A stretch of DNA of 37,906 nucleotides from JABMRF01 sp964434235 (GTDB taxonomy: Bacteria; Patescibacteriota; Patescibacteriia; UBA11705; JABHMO01), in assembly GCA_964434235.1 (NCBI GenBank), contig CAYSUN010000006.1, forward strand, positions 1 through 37,906. The letters run 5' to 3'. Every line of letters starts with the position of its first letter. The first letter of the stretch is position 1. The translations under genes were made by a program, and so were the position numbers. The notes beneath the pieces were generated by a model. It worked only from the letters and a program-made list of their open reading frames with translations. It ran no database searches and was not told where the DNA came from. Shown here piece after piece: positions 24,390-32,391 of this stretch.

Positions 24390-25169
24390 TTATCTCCACT
24401 TCCACATATACTTTAACCAACTATAAATATGCACTCGAGTAAGTTTATTAAAAAGAGTACTTATCCCCTGCCCATCAGCTGATTGTCGGCGATGTAAATG
24501 AATAACTTCTGCTTCTGGATGATAAACAACCTTATAACCAAGTTGATTTATTCGACGACAAAAATCTGTATCCTCAAAATACATAAAAAATCTTTCATCA
24601 AAAAACCCAACTTCGCTTAAAACTTTTTTTGGAATTAGCCAACATGAACCTTGAATCCACTCAACTTCAGAAGTTTTGTTGTGATCAAAATCTGCCATTA
24701 AAAATCTTTTTAACTCGTTTTCAGCCCAAGGTAATTTACCAAAAAACGTACGCCGGTAAATCGGTGTCCAAAACTTGTGCCAACGATAACAAGTATATTG
24801 CAAAGTTCTATCTGGATTAAGCAACCTCGGCGCAATCAACCCAACATTGTCTTGAGCTTGAACATAATCTAATAGTTTTTGGATTGTTTGAGGTAAAACA
24901 AAAATATCAGGATTCATTATTAAAACATAATCACCGTTAGCTTTTCTAAAACCAAGATTATTACCTCCGCCCATGCCAAGATTTTTTCCAGTTTGATAAA
25001 ATTTAACTTTTGGAAAACGATCTTTTAGCATTTGTTCGATTCCATCGCTCGAATCATTATCAACAACAATAATTTCCAACGGCAAACCGACCTCAGCTTC
25101 TAGCAAGGATTTTAAACAATTCTTGACTAAACCTTTTTGATTGTAGTTCACGATAACAACAGAAAGCAT
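24390..25169 (-). CDS. Glycosyltransferase family 2 (rhamnosyltransferase-like)
   Basis: 259 aa from the chosen ATG (25167-25169), which gives the canonical start MLSVVIVNYNQKG; an in-frame TTG at 25190 would add seven hydrophobic residues. GT-A fold features: VVDNDSSDG (about 39-47), GGGNNLG (68-74), the metal-binding MNPD motif in YVLIMNPDI (about 85-93), and the acceptor-region FMYFEDTDFCRR with the ED catalytic acid around 190-200. It transfers a sugar from a nucleotide donor, probably in surface polysaccharide or glycolipid assembly. It forms a cluster with two more glycosyltransferases upstream. Donor and acceptor cannot be predicted. Confidence 0.93.
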   Translation of the reverse strand: MLSVVIVNYNQKGLVKNCLKSLLEAEVGLPLEIIVVDNDSSDGIEQMLKDRFPKVKFYQTGKNLGMGGGNNLGFRKANGDYVLIMNPDIFVLPQTIQKLLDYVQAQDNVGLIAPRLLNPDRTLQYTCYRWHKFWTPIYRRTFFGKLPWAENELKRFLMADFDHNKTSEVEWIQGSCWLIPKKVLSEVGFFDERFFMYFEDTDFCRRINQLGYKVVYHPEAEVIHLHRRQSADGQGISTLFNKLTRVHIYSWLKYMWKWR

Positions 25170-25282
25170 ATAAAAAAACAAATTTACCAATAATTACAGA
25201 CATTACCAATTATAAACTTAATTAAGAATCAGTAACATTTGTCTAAATTTGTAAATTTGTTTTTTGTTTTTATTTTTTCAGT

Positions 25283-26270
25283 TTACTTAAACCAAACCGC
25301 TAAATCTTCTTCTTTTACTTTATTATTCTTCCAAATAATCTGTCTTTTTGCTAGGAGCTGTTTTCTATTTTTGAACCNNNNNNNNNNAATCTTTTATTAC
25401 TTTCAAATTTTTTATTTCAAACAAAAATACATAAATTAATTTCATCAATTCATAGAAAAAAACTGATAATCTAAACTTGGGCAAACATTTGGTTAAAAAG
25501 AAAAGATGATTTCTATATGAATAATAATTGGCAAAACTTGATTTTCTTCGGCGATTTTTGGCAATTTGCAATTTTGTTAATTTGTCCTGAGTTGTTGTTA
25601 CTGTTCGATCGTGATAAGCAACTGATCTTGGCACTCGCCAAATTTCCCAACCCGCCAAACGCAAACGAAAAGACAAATCAACATCTTCCTTATAACTAAA
25701 AAATAATTCATCAAAAAACTCTTGTTGATACATTACTTCTTCCAAGGCTTTGCGACGGAAAAACGGCACCGCACCAGAAACCCCAAAAACTTGTTCTAAC
25801 AAATCATATTGTCCCTCATCAACCTCCCCACTACCCAAATCTACAACTCTAAAATTTTTGGAAATTTGTAAACCAACTGAATCAATATATTTTGTTTTTT
25901 GTTCATCTTGCCAACGCAAAAGTTTACCCGTCAAAGCACCAATCATAGAATTTTTATCCATAAAATCCACTAAATTTTGGATATAATCTGGTTCCAACAA
26001 AACATCTTGATTTAAACACAAAACATAATCAGACCTTGTCCAATGTATTGCTTGATTGTGAGCCTTGGCAAAACCAACATTTTCCTTATGCTTTATAACT
26101 TTTAGTTGCGGATATCTTTCAGCAATCAATTCCAAAGTTTTATCAGTTGAGCCATTGTCAATTATAATTATGGAAAAATCCTTAAAAGTTTGATCCAAAA
26201 CAGATTGAAGACATTTTTCTATGTATCGTTCACCATTCCAAGTTACTAAATTTATCGAAACTCTAGGCAT
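25283..26270 (-). CDS. Glycosyltransferase family 2, spanning a scaffold gap
   Basis: The 5' part (26270 to 25388) encodes a GT-A glycosyltransferase: MPRVSINLVTWNGERYIEKC, IIDNGSTDKTLE, CLNQDV as DxD-equivalent, and FFSYKEDVDLSFRLRLAGW. Ten N bases (25378-25387) interrupt it. Read straight through, the frame ends four residues after the gap. However, on the far side another frame encodes FKNRKQLLAKRQIIWKNN and on to AVWFK and a TAA at 25283-25285, which is the usual C-terminal helix of these enzymes. I therefore extend the gene to 25283. Excluding the Ns, 978 bases (a multiple of three) flank the gap, so its true length should be a multiple of three. Same cluster and role as its neighbours. 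Confidence 0.85.
25378..25387. other. Scaffold gap (10 N)
   Basis: A run of ten N, a typical placeholder for a join of unknown length. It falls inside the glycosyltransferase gene and creates a false early stop in the gap-spanning frame. Confidence 0.98.
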
Positions 26271-26291
26271 AATATATATAAGTATTATTTT

Positions 26292-27782
26292 TTATTTTCG
26301 AACTTTTGGCGTGACAAAAAATCCTAAATGATATTTTTGGCCAAGCATTAATCTTGTCTGAGCATCAATAGCTGGAATCGCTCCAAAAAGGATAAAAGTG
26401 ATTGGCAACAAAATCCACTGTAAAAACATTATGGCATATTTAAAGCGAGAATGATGTTTGGGCCGTGGCGGTAAAACTAATAAACTAATAAATGCAGAAA
26501 AAAACATCCCAATCATAGCCAAACTCATTAAATTTTGTAAAACATATGGTGCATTTTGAACTATAACAGTACTCGACTGTGGACTATTCCCAGCCACCCA
26601 CAACGGCAAATAACCAAGCAAGAATAAAAGGATCGGCGCAGTAGCCCAAGTATACATTCCCTCAAGTTGATTAAAAATAAGTCGCATTTTTTTCCCAAAA
26701 GGAATATTTTTATTTTCGCGAAAACTTTTAAGCATATAAGGCAAATGTTCTACTCCCCAAGCCCAACGTCGTTGTTGTTTATATAAATTTTTAAAACCAG
26801 TCCAATAGTTATCGTCCATAACTGTATCCATGGAAACAGGCACATACATTGGTTCTACCTTATAATTGCCATTATAACGGAAAAAACATTGTAAAAAAAT
26901 TCTAGAATCATCAGTCACAATATCTTTTTGCCAATAATCAACATCTAACAAAGCTTGAAAACTCATTGAGTGTGAACTAAATGTAAGTAATCTCTCTGGT
27001 CTAATAAGTTCCATCATTAACCAAAAAACTGTACCAAAAGCAGTTACGCGCATAGCCGCTGGCGCATCCCAAATATTATTATTGTAATTAACTGCTGGCT
27101 GATATGAAACTTTTGTTGGTGTTGGATGAGTTAAATATTTATATGTTAGATGAGCAAAATATTCTGGGTGCACACAAGTATCACTATCAAAATACGAAAC
27201 AATTAAATTTTCATAAGCTAAACCAAGTTCATCAACAAACTCTTTTGAACGTTGGCCCATCCAATGTGCATTAGCTCCCTTGCCTTTCATTTCACCTTCT
27301 AACCCATCAGGATGAATTGTGGTATAAACCTTAAAAAACTTATCTCCAAATTCTTTTTTCAAAGCTTCTGCTTTAGGAATAAAATCACTTTCAACTCTGC
27401 CTTCACCACCTAAAATAATAATCATTTTATCATTTGGATATTTGCTATTGCCTAAACTTTCAAAAGTTGAACGAAGGACTTTTAATGATTCCCCATAAGT
27501 AGGTAAATAAATTATATGATAAATTTTTTGCCAATTAGGAATTTTTTTGACTTTTTCTAACCAAGCAATAGATATAGCTTTACGATATTTAGCAAAAGAA
27601 GCACTGGCCAAAAAAACAAAATAAACAACCCTAAATAGCCAGAACAAATCAAAAACAATAATAAAATAAATAACCCAAAGTGGCTTAATAAAAGATAAAC
27701 TTATCGCCAACACAAAAGTAGTCCAAATCAGTAAACCTGGGATCATCTCGTGAAATCGATATAATTTGGTCTTTTTAAGCAT
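26292..27782 (-). CDS. Membrane glycosyltransferase family 2 (cellulose-synthase-like)
   Basis: 496 aa from the ATG at 27780-27782, which follows a promoter-like pair; an in-frame TTG at 27824 overlaps the -35 box and is rejected. Two N-terminal membrane segments (about 15-60), a GT-A catalytic domain with YLPTYGES, FDSDTCVHP (the DxD motif) and QQRRWAWG (the QxxRW motif of processive enzymes), then three or four C-terminal membrane segments (about 375-470). These features fit a processive polysaccharide synthase or a lipid-linked glycosyltransferase at the cytoplasmic membrane. It heads the three-gene glycosyltransferase cluster; 21 bases separate it from the next gene. Confidence 0.92.
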   Translation of the reverse strand: MLKKTKLYRFHEMIPGLLIWTTFVLAISLSFIKPLWVIYFIIVFDLFWLFRVVYFVFLASASFAKYRKAISIAWLEKVKKIPNWQKIYHIIYLPTYGESLKVLRSTFESLGNSKYPNDKMIIILGGEGRVESDFIPKAEALKKEFGDKFFKVYTTIHPDGLEGEMKGKGANAHWMGQRSKEFVDELGLAYENLIVSYFDSDTCVHPEYFAHLTYKYLTHPTPTKVSYQPAVNYNNNIWDAPAAMRVTAFGTVFWLMMELIRPERLLTFSSHSMSFQALLDVDYWQKDIVTDDSRIFLQCFFRYNGNYKVEPMYVPVSMDTVMDDNYWTGFKNLYKQQRRWAWGVEHLPYMLKSFRENKNIPFGKKMRLIFNQLEGMYTWATAPILLFLLGYLPLWVAGNSPQSSTVIVQNAPYVLQNLMSLAMIGMFFSAFISLLVLPPRPKHHSRFKYAIMFLQWILLPITFILFGAIPAIDAQTRLMLGQKYHLGFFVTPKVRK

Positions 27783-27795
27783 ATTCCTAGTTTTT

Positions 27796-27824
27796 AGAAT
27801 AGCACAATTGGATAAAATGTTCAA
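27796..27824 (-). promoter_or_regulatory. Possible promoter of the glycosyltransferase cluster
   Basis: TTGAAC (27819-27824), 17-base spacer, TATTCT (27796-27801) on the minus strand. The start would fall about seven bases before the ATG, a nearly leaderless message. A 22-base perfect AT palindrome (27832-27853) lies directly upstream of the -35 box. Confidence 0.4.
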
Positions 27825-27852
27825 GGTGTACTTTAATCTAAATTTAGATTAA

Positions 27853-27877
27853 AAAAGCTGGACAAAAACCAGCTTTT
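27853..27877 (-). terminator. Terminator of the pyk-permease operon
   Basis: Perfect nine-base arms (27853-27861, 27869-27877) with a seven-base loop, followed on the minus strand by T6. It lies 13 bases after the permease stop codon. Confidence 0.88.
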
Positions 27878-27890
27878 ATTGTTCAATTAT

Positions 27891-29033
27891 TTACTTAAAA
27901 ACATTGTATAAAGTATAACCAATACCCAAAACAAACATTATTATCAAAAGAAATCCAATAGCCTTAAATTTAGGCAAACTAAATTCTGGCTTTTGATCAC
28001 CCATTTTCTTGGCTTTCCAAAACATTAAAACTAACAAAACGCCAGACAAGCCAAAAGTCAAACCACCAGCAATACTCATTGTCTTAATAAAATCTCTGGC
28101 ACTAAACAAAAATATCATTAAAGGTACACTTACGACGACTAACCATGACAAAAAATTAGAAAATTTTAAATCATACTTGAATAATTCTTTAGTTGTAATA
28201 CCAATTGTTAAAAAGCTAGTCCCCATAGCAAAAAAAGCAAATAAATTACCAAAAACTATCATCAGCGTTCCAACTTTTTGGCCAAGTCCAATTGTGGCAA
28301 CTTCAGTTGTCCCAATGCCAGTTGCGCCAACCACAATAAAAGCAAAAATTGAATAAATAACGATTGGAATAACACTACCAGTAACAACTGCTATTTTAAT
28401 TTTTTTAGGATTTTGCCGTAATATTTCTCGAAGTGGAACAATCGAAGCTGCCCCACCAAAAGCAAACAAGATTACACCATAAGGCAAAAATGCTTGATTA
28501 AAATTAACGTATGAAATATTCGCCAACTCAATATGACCAAAAGTAAAAATAAAGATACCTACAATTATTATTAAAAACATGAAAACCATCCAAAACTCAA
28601 AAACTTTTACCAAATCAAGACCAATTAGTAAAATAAAACTGGCAATAGCAAGAAAAACTAAACTATAAAAAAAACTACTGCCTCCGAACAAGGCTTGAAT
28701 CACCTCTCCCTCCCCGATCAAGTAAGCAGTCAATGCTCCATACCCAGCAATTAAAGAAGAAAATATCGCTAGGCGATAAGCAAATTTTCCTAAATATTTT
28801 TTGGCGTAACCAGCAATTTGATGACGAAATCTTGTACGAAGCACAACCTCACAAAACATCAAATTCAAAAGCAAAGCAGCCAAACCTAAAACAATTAGCA
28901 TGGCTAACCCCAAACTAAAACCAACCTGTGCCACCACAAAAGGCACGCCTAAAATGCCAGCCCCAATAATTGTTCCGACTAAAGTGGCGACTGCTTCACC
29001 AAAAGCAAATTTTTCTTTGATAAAATTTTTCAT
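27891..29033 (-). CDS. Amino-acid permease (aromatic amino-acid transporter type)
   Basis: 380 aa from the ATG at 29031-29033; a TTG at 29057 would overlap the preceding gene. About eleven membrane segments. The first contains the LVGTIIGAGILGVPF motif (about 12-26), typical of the hydroxy/aromatic amino-acid permease group within the amino acid-polyamine-organocation superfamily, where it forms the unwound substrate site. A further FAFGGAASIVPLRE motif occurs mid-protein (about 197-210). It would import amino acids by ion symport, useful for a cell with limited biosynthesis. It is the last gene of the six-gene unit headed at 31697 and is followed by a strong terminator. Confidence 0.9.
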   Translation of the reverse strand: MKNFIKEKFAFGEAVATLVGTIIGAGILGVPFVVAQVGFSLGLAMLIVLGLAALLLNLMFCEVVLRTRFRHQIAGYAKKYLGKFAYRLAIFSSLIAGYGALTAYLIGEGEVIQALFGGSSFFYSLVFLAIASFILLIGLDLVKVFEFWMVFMFLIIIVGIFIFTFGHIELANISYVNFNQAFLPYGVILFAFGGAASIVPLREILRQNPKKIKIAVVTGSVIPIVIYSIFAFIVVGATGIGTTEVATIGLGQKVGTLMIVFGNLFAFFAMGTSFLTIGITTKELFKYDLKFSNFLSWLVVVSVPLMIFLFSARDFIKTMSIAGGLTFGLSGVLLVLMFWKAKKMGDQKPEFSLPKFKAIGFLLIIMFVLGIGYTLYNVFK

Positions 29034-29041
29034 TTTAAATT

Positions 29042-29302
29042 TTAGTGAAAATGACAAGTATAAATAGTTTTCGATTCTAAATTATTTTGACCCTCAACAA
29101 AAAGACCTCCACTGCTAGTTTCTTCAAGTTTTTCTAACGCTCCACCTTTAACTATACAAGTAAACTTTTCAAACCAATTCGGAGCACTACGAAAATAAAC
29201 AATTTTTTCCGGTGATTTAAAACTAGCGTAAATAAAAAACATAGCTAAAATCACAGCTAAAATAAAAAATAATAATATTAAATATCGGGATCTTAAATGC
29301 AT
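29042..29302 (-). CDS. Small single-pass membrane protein, 86 aa
   Basis: Not recognised. From the ATG at 29300-29302 the protein starts MHLRSRYL, has one hydrophobic segment (about 7-28) and then an exterior domain of about 55 residues with two cysteines (FTCIVKG and YTCHFH) that could form a disulfide. A TTG at 29314 would overlap the pyk stop. It lies between pyk and the permease, with four and eight bases of spacing, so it is co-transcribed with them. It is too short and too divergent to assign. Confidence 0.7.
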   Translation of the reverse strand: MHLRSRYLILLFFILAVILAMFFIYASFKSPEKIVYFRSAPNWFEKFTCIVKGGALEKLEETSSGGLFVEGQNNLESKTIYTCHFH

Positions 29303-29306
29303 ATTT

Positions 29307-30737
29307 TTATACAACCCTTATTTCAATTAAATTTAAATTTCCACTTTTACCAATTGGTACTCCACCAATAACAATAAAACTATCACCTTTTTGAGCCAAT
29401 TTATTTTTTATTAAATAATTTTCTGCTTTTTCAATAAACTGATTATTGGTTGTACATTTCGGTAGAACAAAAGGTCGAACACCCCAAGTTAAACACAACT
29501 GCCTTTTCACTCTCTCTTCTGCGGTAGCTACAAAAATTGTTTTTTCTGGTCTATAGCGACTAACAATTCTGCCTGAATGACCAGAAATCGAAGCAACTAA
29601 AATAAATTTTACTTTAACTTGATCAGCCAAACTCTTGGCCACACTACTAACCGCTTCATTAATTGGTGCAATTTTTTTTATTTTTTGTATAACAACCAAA
29701 TCATCATAAGTAGAATTTTCTGTTTTTTCCACAATCTTTCGCATGTATGTAACAGCCTCTATTGGATACTTACCAGTAGCTGTTTCACCAGAAAGCATAA
29801 CTGCGTCAGTATGATCAATCACAGCATTAGCCACATCACTAACTTCTGCTCTAGTTGGTCGAGAATTATCAATCATGGAATCAAGCATTTGAGTGGCCAC
29901 AATAACTGGTTTAGCTAAAGTTAAACATTTATCAATAATCATTTTTTGCATTAGCGGAACATTTTCAGCTGGCAATTCAACTCCTAAATCTCCCCTAGCA
30001 ACCATGACAGCATCTGTACTTTCTAAAATTTCATCTAAATTATCAATCGCTTCTTTTCCCTCAATTTTAACAATTATTTTTATCGGCGGATTAGCTTTAA
30101 TCCTTTTTTTCTTTTCTATTTTTTTGATTAACTCTCGAAGTTGAAATACTTCAGAAGCACCCCGGACAAAAGACAAAGCCACATAATCAACCTGGTTTTT
30201 AATTCCAAATTCCAAATCTTTTTTATCTTTTTCCGACAAAGAAGAAACCAAAACATTAGTATCTGGTAAATTTATTCCTTTATGGGAAGAAATGTGCCCA
30301 CCAATGATTACTTCACAAAAAATTTCTGTTGCTTTTTTCTTAATTACTTTCAACTTAATAATTCCATCAGTAATAAAAATCCGCTCCCCTGCCTGTACAT
30401 CTTTATGCATTTGTTTATAAGTAACAGGAATTGTACCTTTTTTCGTCCGACTAGCGGTTGATAAAATAATCTGCTCACCCTTTTTTAAATTGTAACCAGC
30501 TTTTGGTAAATCACCCAAACGAATCCTCGGACCTTGTAAATCCTGAATAATGGCAATTGGTTTATTTAATTCATTAGAAATTGCTCTAACTTTTTTGATA
30601 ACATCAAGATGATACGCTTGTACATTGTGAGAAAAATTTAAGCGAACTACGTTCATGCCAGCTTGAACCATTTTTTTTAATGTAGTTTTTTTGTCACTGG
30701 CCGGTCCGATAGTACAAACGATTTTTGTTTTATTCAT
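29307..30737 (-). CDS. pyk: Pyruvate kinase
   Basis: Converts phosphoenolpyruvate and ADP to pyruvate and ATP, the last step of glycolysis. 476 aa, standard length. Seen in order: MNKTKIVCTIGPAS, MNVVRLNFSH (substrate and K+ site), IIVKIEGKEA with the catalytic lysine, VMVARGDLGVE (Mg2+ and PEP site), VATQMLDSM, and VMLSGETATG. The C-terminal regulatory domain (about 350-476) is present. It is in an operon with YraN, a DUF4870 protein, small membrane proteins and an amino-acid permease. It suggests a fermentative, glycolysis-based energy metabolism, as is common in small-genome bacteria. Confidence 0.98.
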   Translation of the reverse strand: MNKTKIVCTIGPASDKKTTLKKMVQAGMNVVRLNFSHNVQAYHLDVIKKVRAISNELNKPIAIIQDLQGPRIRLGDLPKAGYNLKKGEQIILSTASRTKKGTIPVTYKQMHKDVQAGERIFITDGIIKLKVIKKKATEIFCEVIIGGHISSHKGINLPDTNVLVSSLSEKDKKDLEFGIKNQVDYVALSFVRGASEVFQLRELIKKIEKKKRIKANPPIKIIVKIEGKEAIDNLDEILESTDAVMVARGDLGVELPAENVPLMQKMIIDKCLTLAKPVIVATQMLDSMIDNSRPTRAEVSDVANAVIDHTDAVMLSGETATGKYPIEAVTYMRKIVEKTENSTYDDLVVIQKIKKIAPINEAVSSVAKSLADQVKVKFILVASISGHSGRIVSRYRPEKTIFVATAEERVKRQLCLTWGVRPFVLPKCTTNNQFIEKAENYLIKNKLAQKGDSFIVIGGVPIGKSGNLNLIEIRVV

Positions 30738-30739
30738 AA

Positions 30740-31072
30740 TTATATTTTAACCTTTTTTGAATATTCATAAATATAAGGGATTTTCCAATTTTCATTTTTC
30801 CAAACTTTAACTATCGCAATAATTGAAACTACGCCAAGAACTGCCGTCACGAAAGACCAAACCATCTGACCTAAAATTGGAATAACATTAACAAAACAGG
30901 CAACAATCCAAACAATAAGGATTATTAAACCTTGTTTGGCGTGAAACTGAACATAAACATTATCTTTTTTCATTAATAATGGCACAAGACATAAAAAGCC
31001 AAGATAGCTTAACGTAGCCATTGTTTTGTCTTCATCATTATTTTTATTAACATGCGTATCGTGATTTTCCAT
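30740..31072 (-). CDS. DUF4870-type small membrane protein
   Basis: 110 aa. An acidic N-terminus (MENHDTHVNKNNDEDK) leads into MATLSYLGFLCLVPLLMKKDN and VQFHAKQGLIILIVW, the two conserved segments of the DUF4870/Tic20-like family, then two more membrane helices (about 50-95) and a basic tail. About three membrane segments. Function unknown; the family is widespread in bacteria. The stop is two bases before the pyk ATG, so the two genes are tightly coupled. Confidence 0.85.
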   Translation of the reverse strand: MENHDTHVNKNNDEDKTMATLSYLGFLCLVPLLMKKDNVYVQFHAKQGLIILIVWIVACFVNVIPILGQMVWSFVTAVLGVVSIIAIVKVWKNENWKIPYIYEYSKKVKI

Positions 31073-31080
31073 ACTTTTTT

Positions 31081-31455
31081 TTAAGTTAATTCTATATTTT
31101 CAAATTGAATAAATTTAGGCACCAAATTAAAAATTTCTATTACCAAGATATCACACCGAGGGTAATAATCTTGATATCTTTCATTATGAAACAAAAACCT
31201 ATTTATAGCTTTTCGCAATTTTTCTTTTTTTCGATAATCTACAGCATTTTCCCCAAAAGCTTGCCCCTTATGTGTTCTTGTTTTCACCTCAACAAAAACA
31301 ATTTCTTGATCTTTTTCAACAATTAAATCAATTTCACCCAATACCTTTTTATCACTTTGCACTGCATTAACTTCAACCAATTTATAACCTTTAGTAAAAT
31401 AATAATCTTGAGCCAAAGACTCACCCCAATTACCAATTTTTTTCTTAATATCCAT
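31081..31455 (-). CDS. yraN: YraN family (UPF0102) nuclease-fold protein
   Basis: 124 aa, the usual family length. The restriction-nuclease-like core is visible: GNWGESLAQDYYF at the N-terminal helix, GEIDLIVEKDQEIVFVEVKTR (E-x-D then V-E-V-K catalytic block), and a C-terminal RCDILVIEI strand. YraN proteins resemble archaeal Holliday-junction resolvases and have been linked to DNA processing; their physiological substrate is not settled. It is in the pyk operon, five bases from the upstream gene and eight from the next. Confidence 0.93.
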   Translation of the reverse strand: MDIKKKIGNWGESLAQDYYFTKGYKLVEVNAVQSDKKVLGEIDLIVEKDQEIVFVEVKTRTHKGQAFGENAVDYRKKEKLRKAINRFLFHNERYQDYYPRCDILVIEIFNLVPKFIQFENIELT

Positions 31456-31460
31456 TAAAT

Positions 31461-31697
31461 TTAGAAAAAGAAATTAAACAAACCCTCAAAAAAACCAGCA
31501 TACAGATTTGTGACAACCAAAAATCCGATTAAAATTATTATAATTCCCAAAATCTTATAAAAACTTTTACTTCCCCCCATAAACATTTTTTCAGCAAATT
31601 GAATCGGACCAATAAATTCGAAAAACTTATCCGGTTTTTTTACCATAAAAAAACCAACGAGTACCATTAATAAACCAATGAGAATTCTTGCAAACAT
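31461..31697 (-). CDS. Small membrane protein, 78 aa
   Basis: Not recognised as a named family. Two hydrophobic segments (about 1-20, MFARILIGLLMVLVGFFMVK, and about 48-68, LGIIIILIGFLVVTNL) flank an amphipathic stretch with FIGPIQFAEKMF. It is the first gene of the pyk operon; a TATAAT box with an extended TGG sits about 30 bases upstream. Similar two-helix proteins are common in Candidate Phyla Radiation genomes, where they lack known function. Confidence 0.75.
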   Translation of the reverse strand: MFARILIGLLMVLVGFFMVKKPDKFFEFIGPIQFAEKMFMGGSKSFYKILGIIIILIGFLVVTNLYAGFFEGLFNFFF

Positions 31698-31725
31698 AAT
31701 TATAAAGTTATGAACATTCAGTTAA

Positions 31726-31734
31726 ATTATACCA
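31726..31734 (-). promoter_or_regulatory. Extended -10 promoter of the pyk operon
   Basis: TGG directly followed by TATAAT on the minus strand (31726-31734), with only a weak TTTCAA -35 about 18 bases upstream. It is the only good promoter-like element ahead of the six-gene unit. Confidence 0.5.
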
Positions 31735-31773
31735 CAATTATAAACTTGATTGAAACTTTTTATTAACAAAAAA

Positions 31774-31796
31774 TCCTACCTTTAAGAAAGATAGGA
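31774..31796 (-). terminator. Terminator downstream of tRNA-Leu
   Basis: Nine-base arms with one imperfect pair (31774-31782, 31788-31796), a five-base loop, and T6 following on the minus strand (31768-31773). It follows the tRNA gene and precedes the pyk operon promoter. Confidence 0.7.
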
Positions 31797-31901
31797 CTAT
31801 ATTTTTTAATTAATTACACATTCCATTGCTACAACCCTAATAAACGGAATCTTTTACATAAAAAAATAACCAATACTTTGGCTAATTCAATATAAAATAA
31901 T

Positions 31902-31988
31902 TGGTGCGCGGGAGGAGACTTGAACTCCTACAGACGTACGTCCACAAGGCCCTCAACCTTGCTCGTCTACCAATTTCGACACCCGCGC
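31902..31988 (-). tRNA. tRNA-Leu (anticodon GAG)
   Basis: 87 nt including an encoded CCA (31902-31904). Acceptor stem GCGCGGG/CCCGCGC (31982-31988 with 31906-31912), D-arm with the TTGGTAGAC signature, anticodon stem CAAGG/CCTTG around a loop with GAG, a long class II variable arm (GGACGTACGTC) as expected for leucine, and a T-arm with GGAGTTCAAGTCTCC. It reads CUC codons, also CUU by wobble. Confidence 0.96.
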
Positions 31989-31990
31989 AA

Positions 31991-32027
31991 AAAAATAATA
32001 AGGAATTTAAACTCCCCTATTATTTTT
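31991..32027 (-). terminator. Terminator of the ferredoxin gene
   Basis: A-rich arm 31991-32000 pairs with 32018-32027, extended by GG/CC pairs, with T7 following on the minus strand before the tRNA. It lies about 16 bases after the ferredoxin stop. Confidence 0.6.
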
Positions 32028-32042
32028 ACATATTTCCCTGTT

Positions 32043-32243
32043 TTATTCAACCGTGATAGCGGAAACTGGACAAGCATCTTTAGCTTGGTTAATTAATTCC
32101 CCAGAACCAGCACAATCACAATCAACACAGTCGCAACTAGAAGTAACCTCTGCCTTACCATCTTTCATTGTAAAAACTTCACTGGCAATAGCAGCACATG
32201 AACCGCAACCAATACAAATTTCTTTGTTTACTTTTGGTTTCAT
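32043..32243 (-). CDS. 4Fe-4S ferredoxin
   Basis: 66 aa, a small single-cluster ferredoxin. Cluster ligands: CIGCGSC (Cys10, Cys13, Cys16) and CPVSA near the C-terminus (about residue 59), the CxxCxxC...CP pattern. It would carry low-potential electrons for a cytoplasmic redox enzyme; none is nearby. An unusual insert between the two ligand groups contains four extra cysteines (SSCDCVDCDC, about 35-44), which could bind another metal or be redox active. The start is directly preceded by a heptad array and lacks a Shine-Dalgarno sequence. It appears to be a single-gene unit. Confidence 0.93.
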   Translation of the reverse strand: MKPKVNKEICIGCGSCAAIASEVFTMKDGKAEVTSSCDCVDCDCAGSGELINQAKDACPVSAITVE

Positions 32244-32244
32244 A

Positions 32245-32279
32245 GTAAAAAAGTTAAAAGTTAAAAATTAAACAATAAA
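32245..32279 (+). repeat. Heptad array upstream of ferredoxin (5 units)
   Basis: In-phase units GTAAAAA, AGTTAAA, AGTTAAA, AATTAAA, CAATAAA, starting two bases from the ferredoxin ATG. Same unit type and same placement against the start codon as the array at dnaE. Confidence 0.65.
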
Positions 32280-32295
32280 CCAGCTTAAGTATTTG

Positions 32296-32352
32296 TTCTA
32301 TGTCCTATGTTCTATGCTCTATGTTTAATGTTCCGTGTTCTGTTCTACTTGT
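32296..32352 (+). repeat. Heptad array between lipid-kinase and ferredoxin genes (6 clear units)
   Basis: Six exact-phase units from 32296 to 32337: TTCTATG, TCCTATG, TTCTATG, CTCTATG, TTTAATG, TTCCGTG, fading into TTCTG and CTTGTTA/CTTGAAT-type units up to about 32360. On the minus strand the unit reads CATAGAA (AACATAG phase). Confidence 0.75.
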
Positions 32353-32391
32353 TACTTGAATCTTTTTTTACCTTGTTTTCTTAATTAAGTA

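Noticed and set aside
25365..25388. The apparent end of the glycosyltransferase at 25365
   Set aside because: The last codons lie across and beyond the N run in an arbitrary frame; the real tail is encoded in another frame down to 25283.
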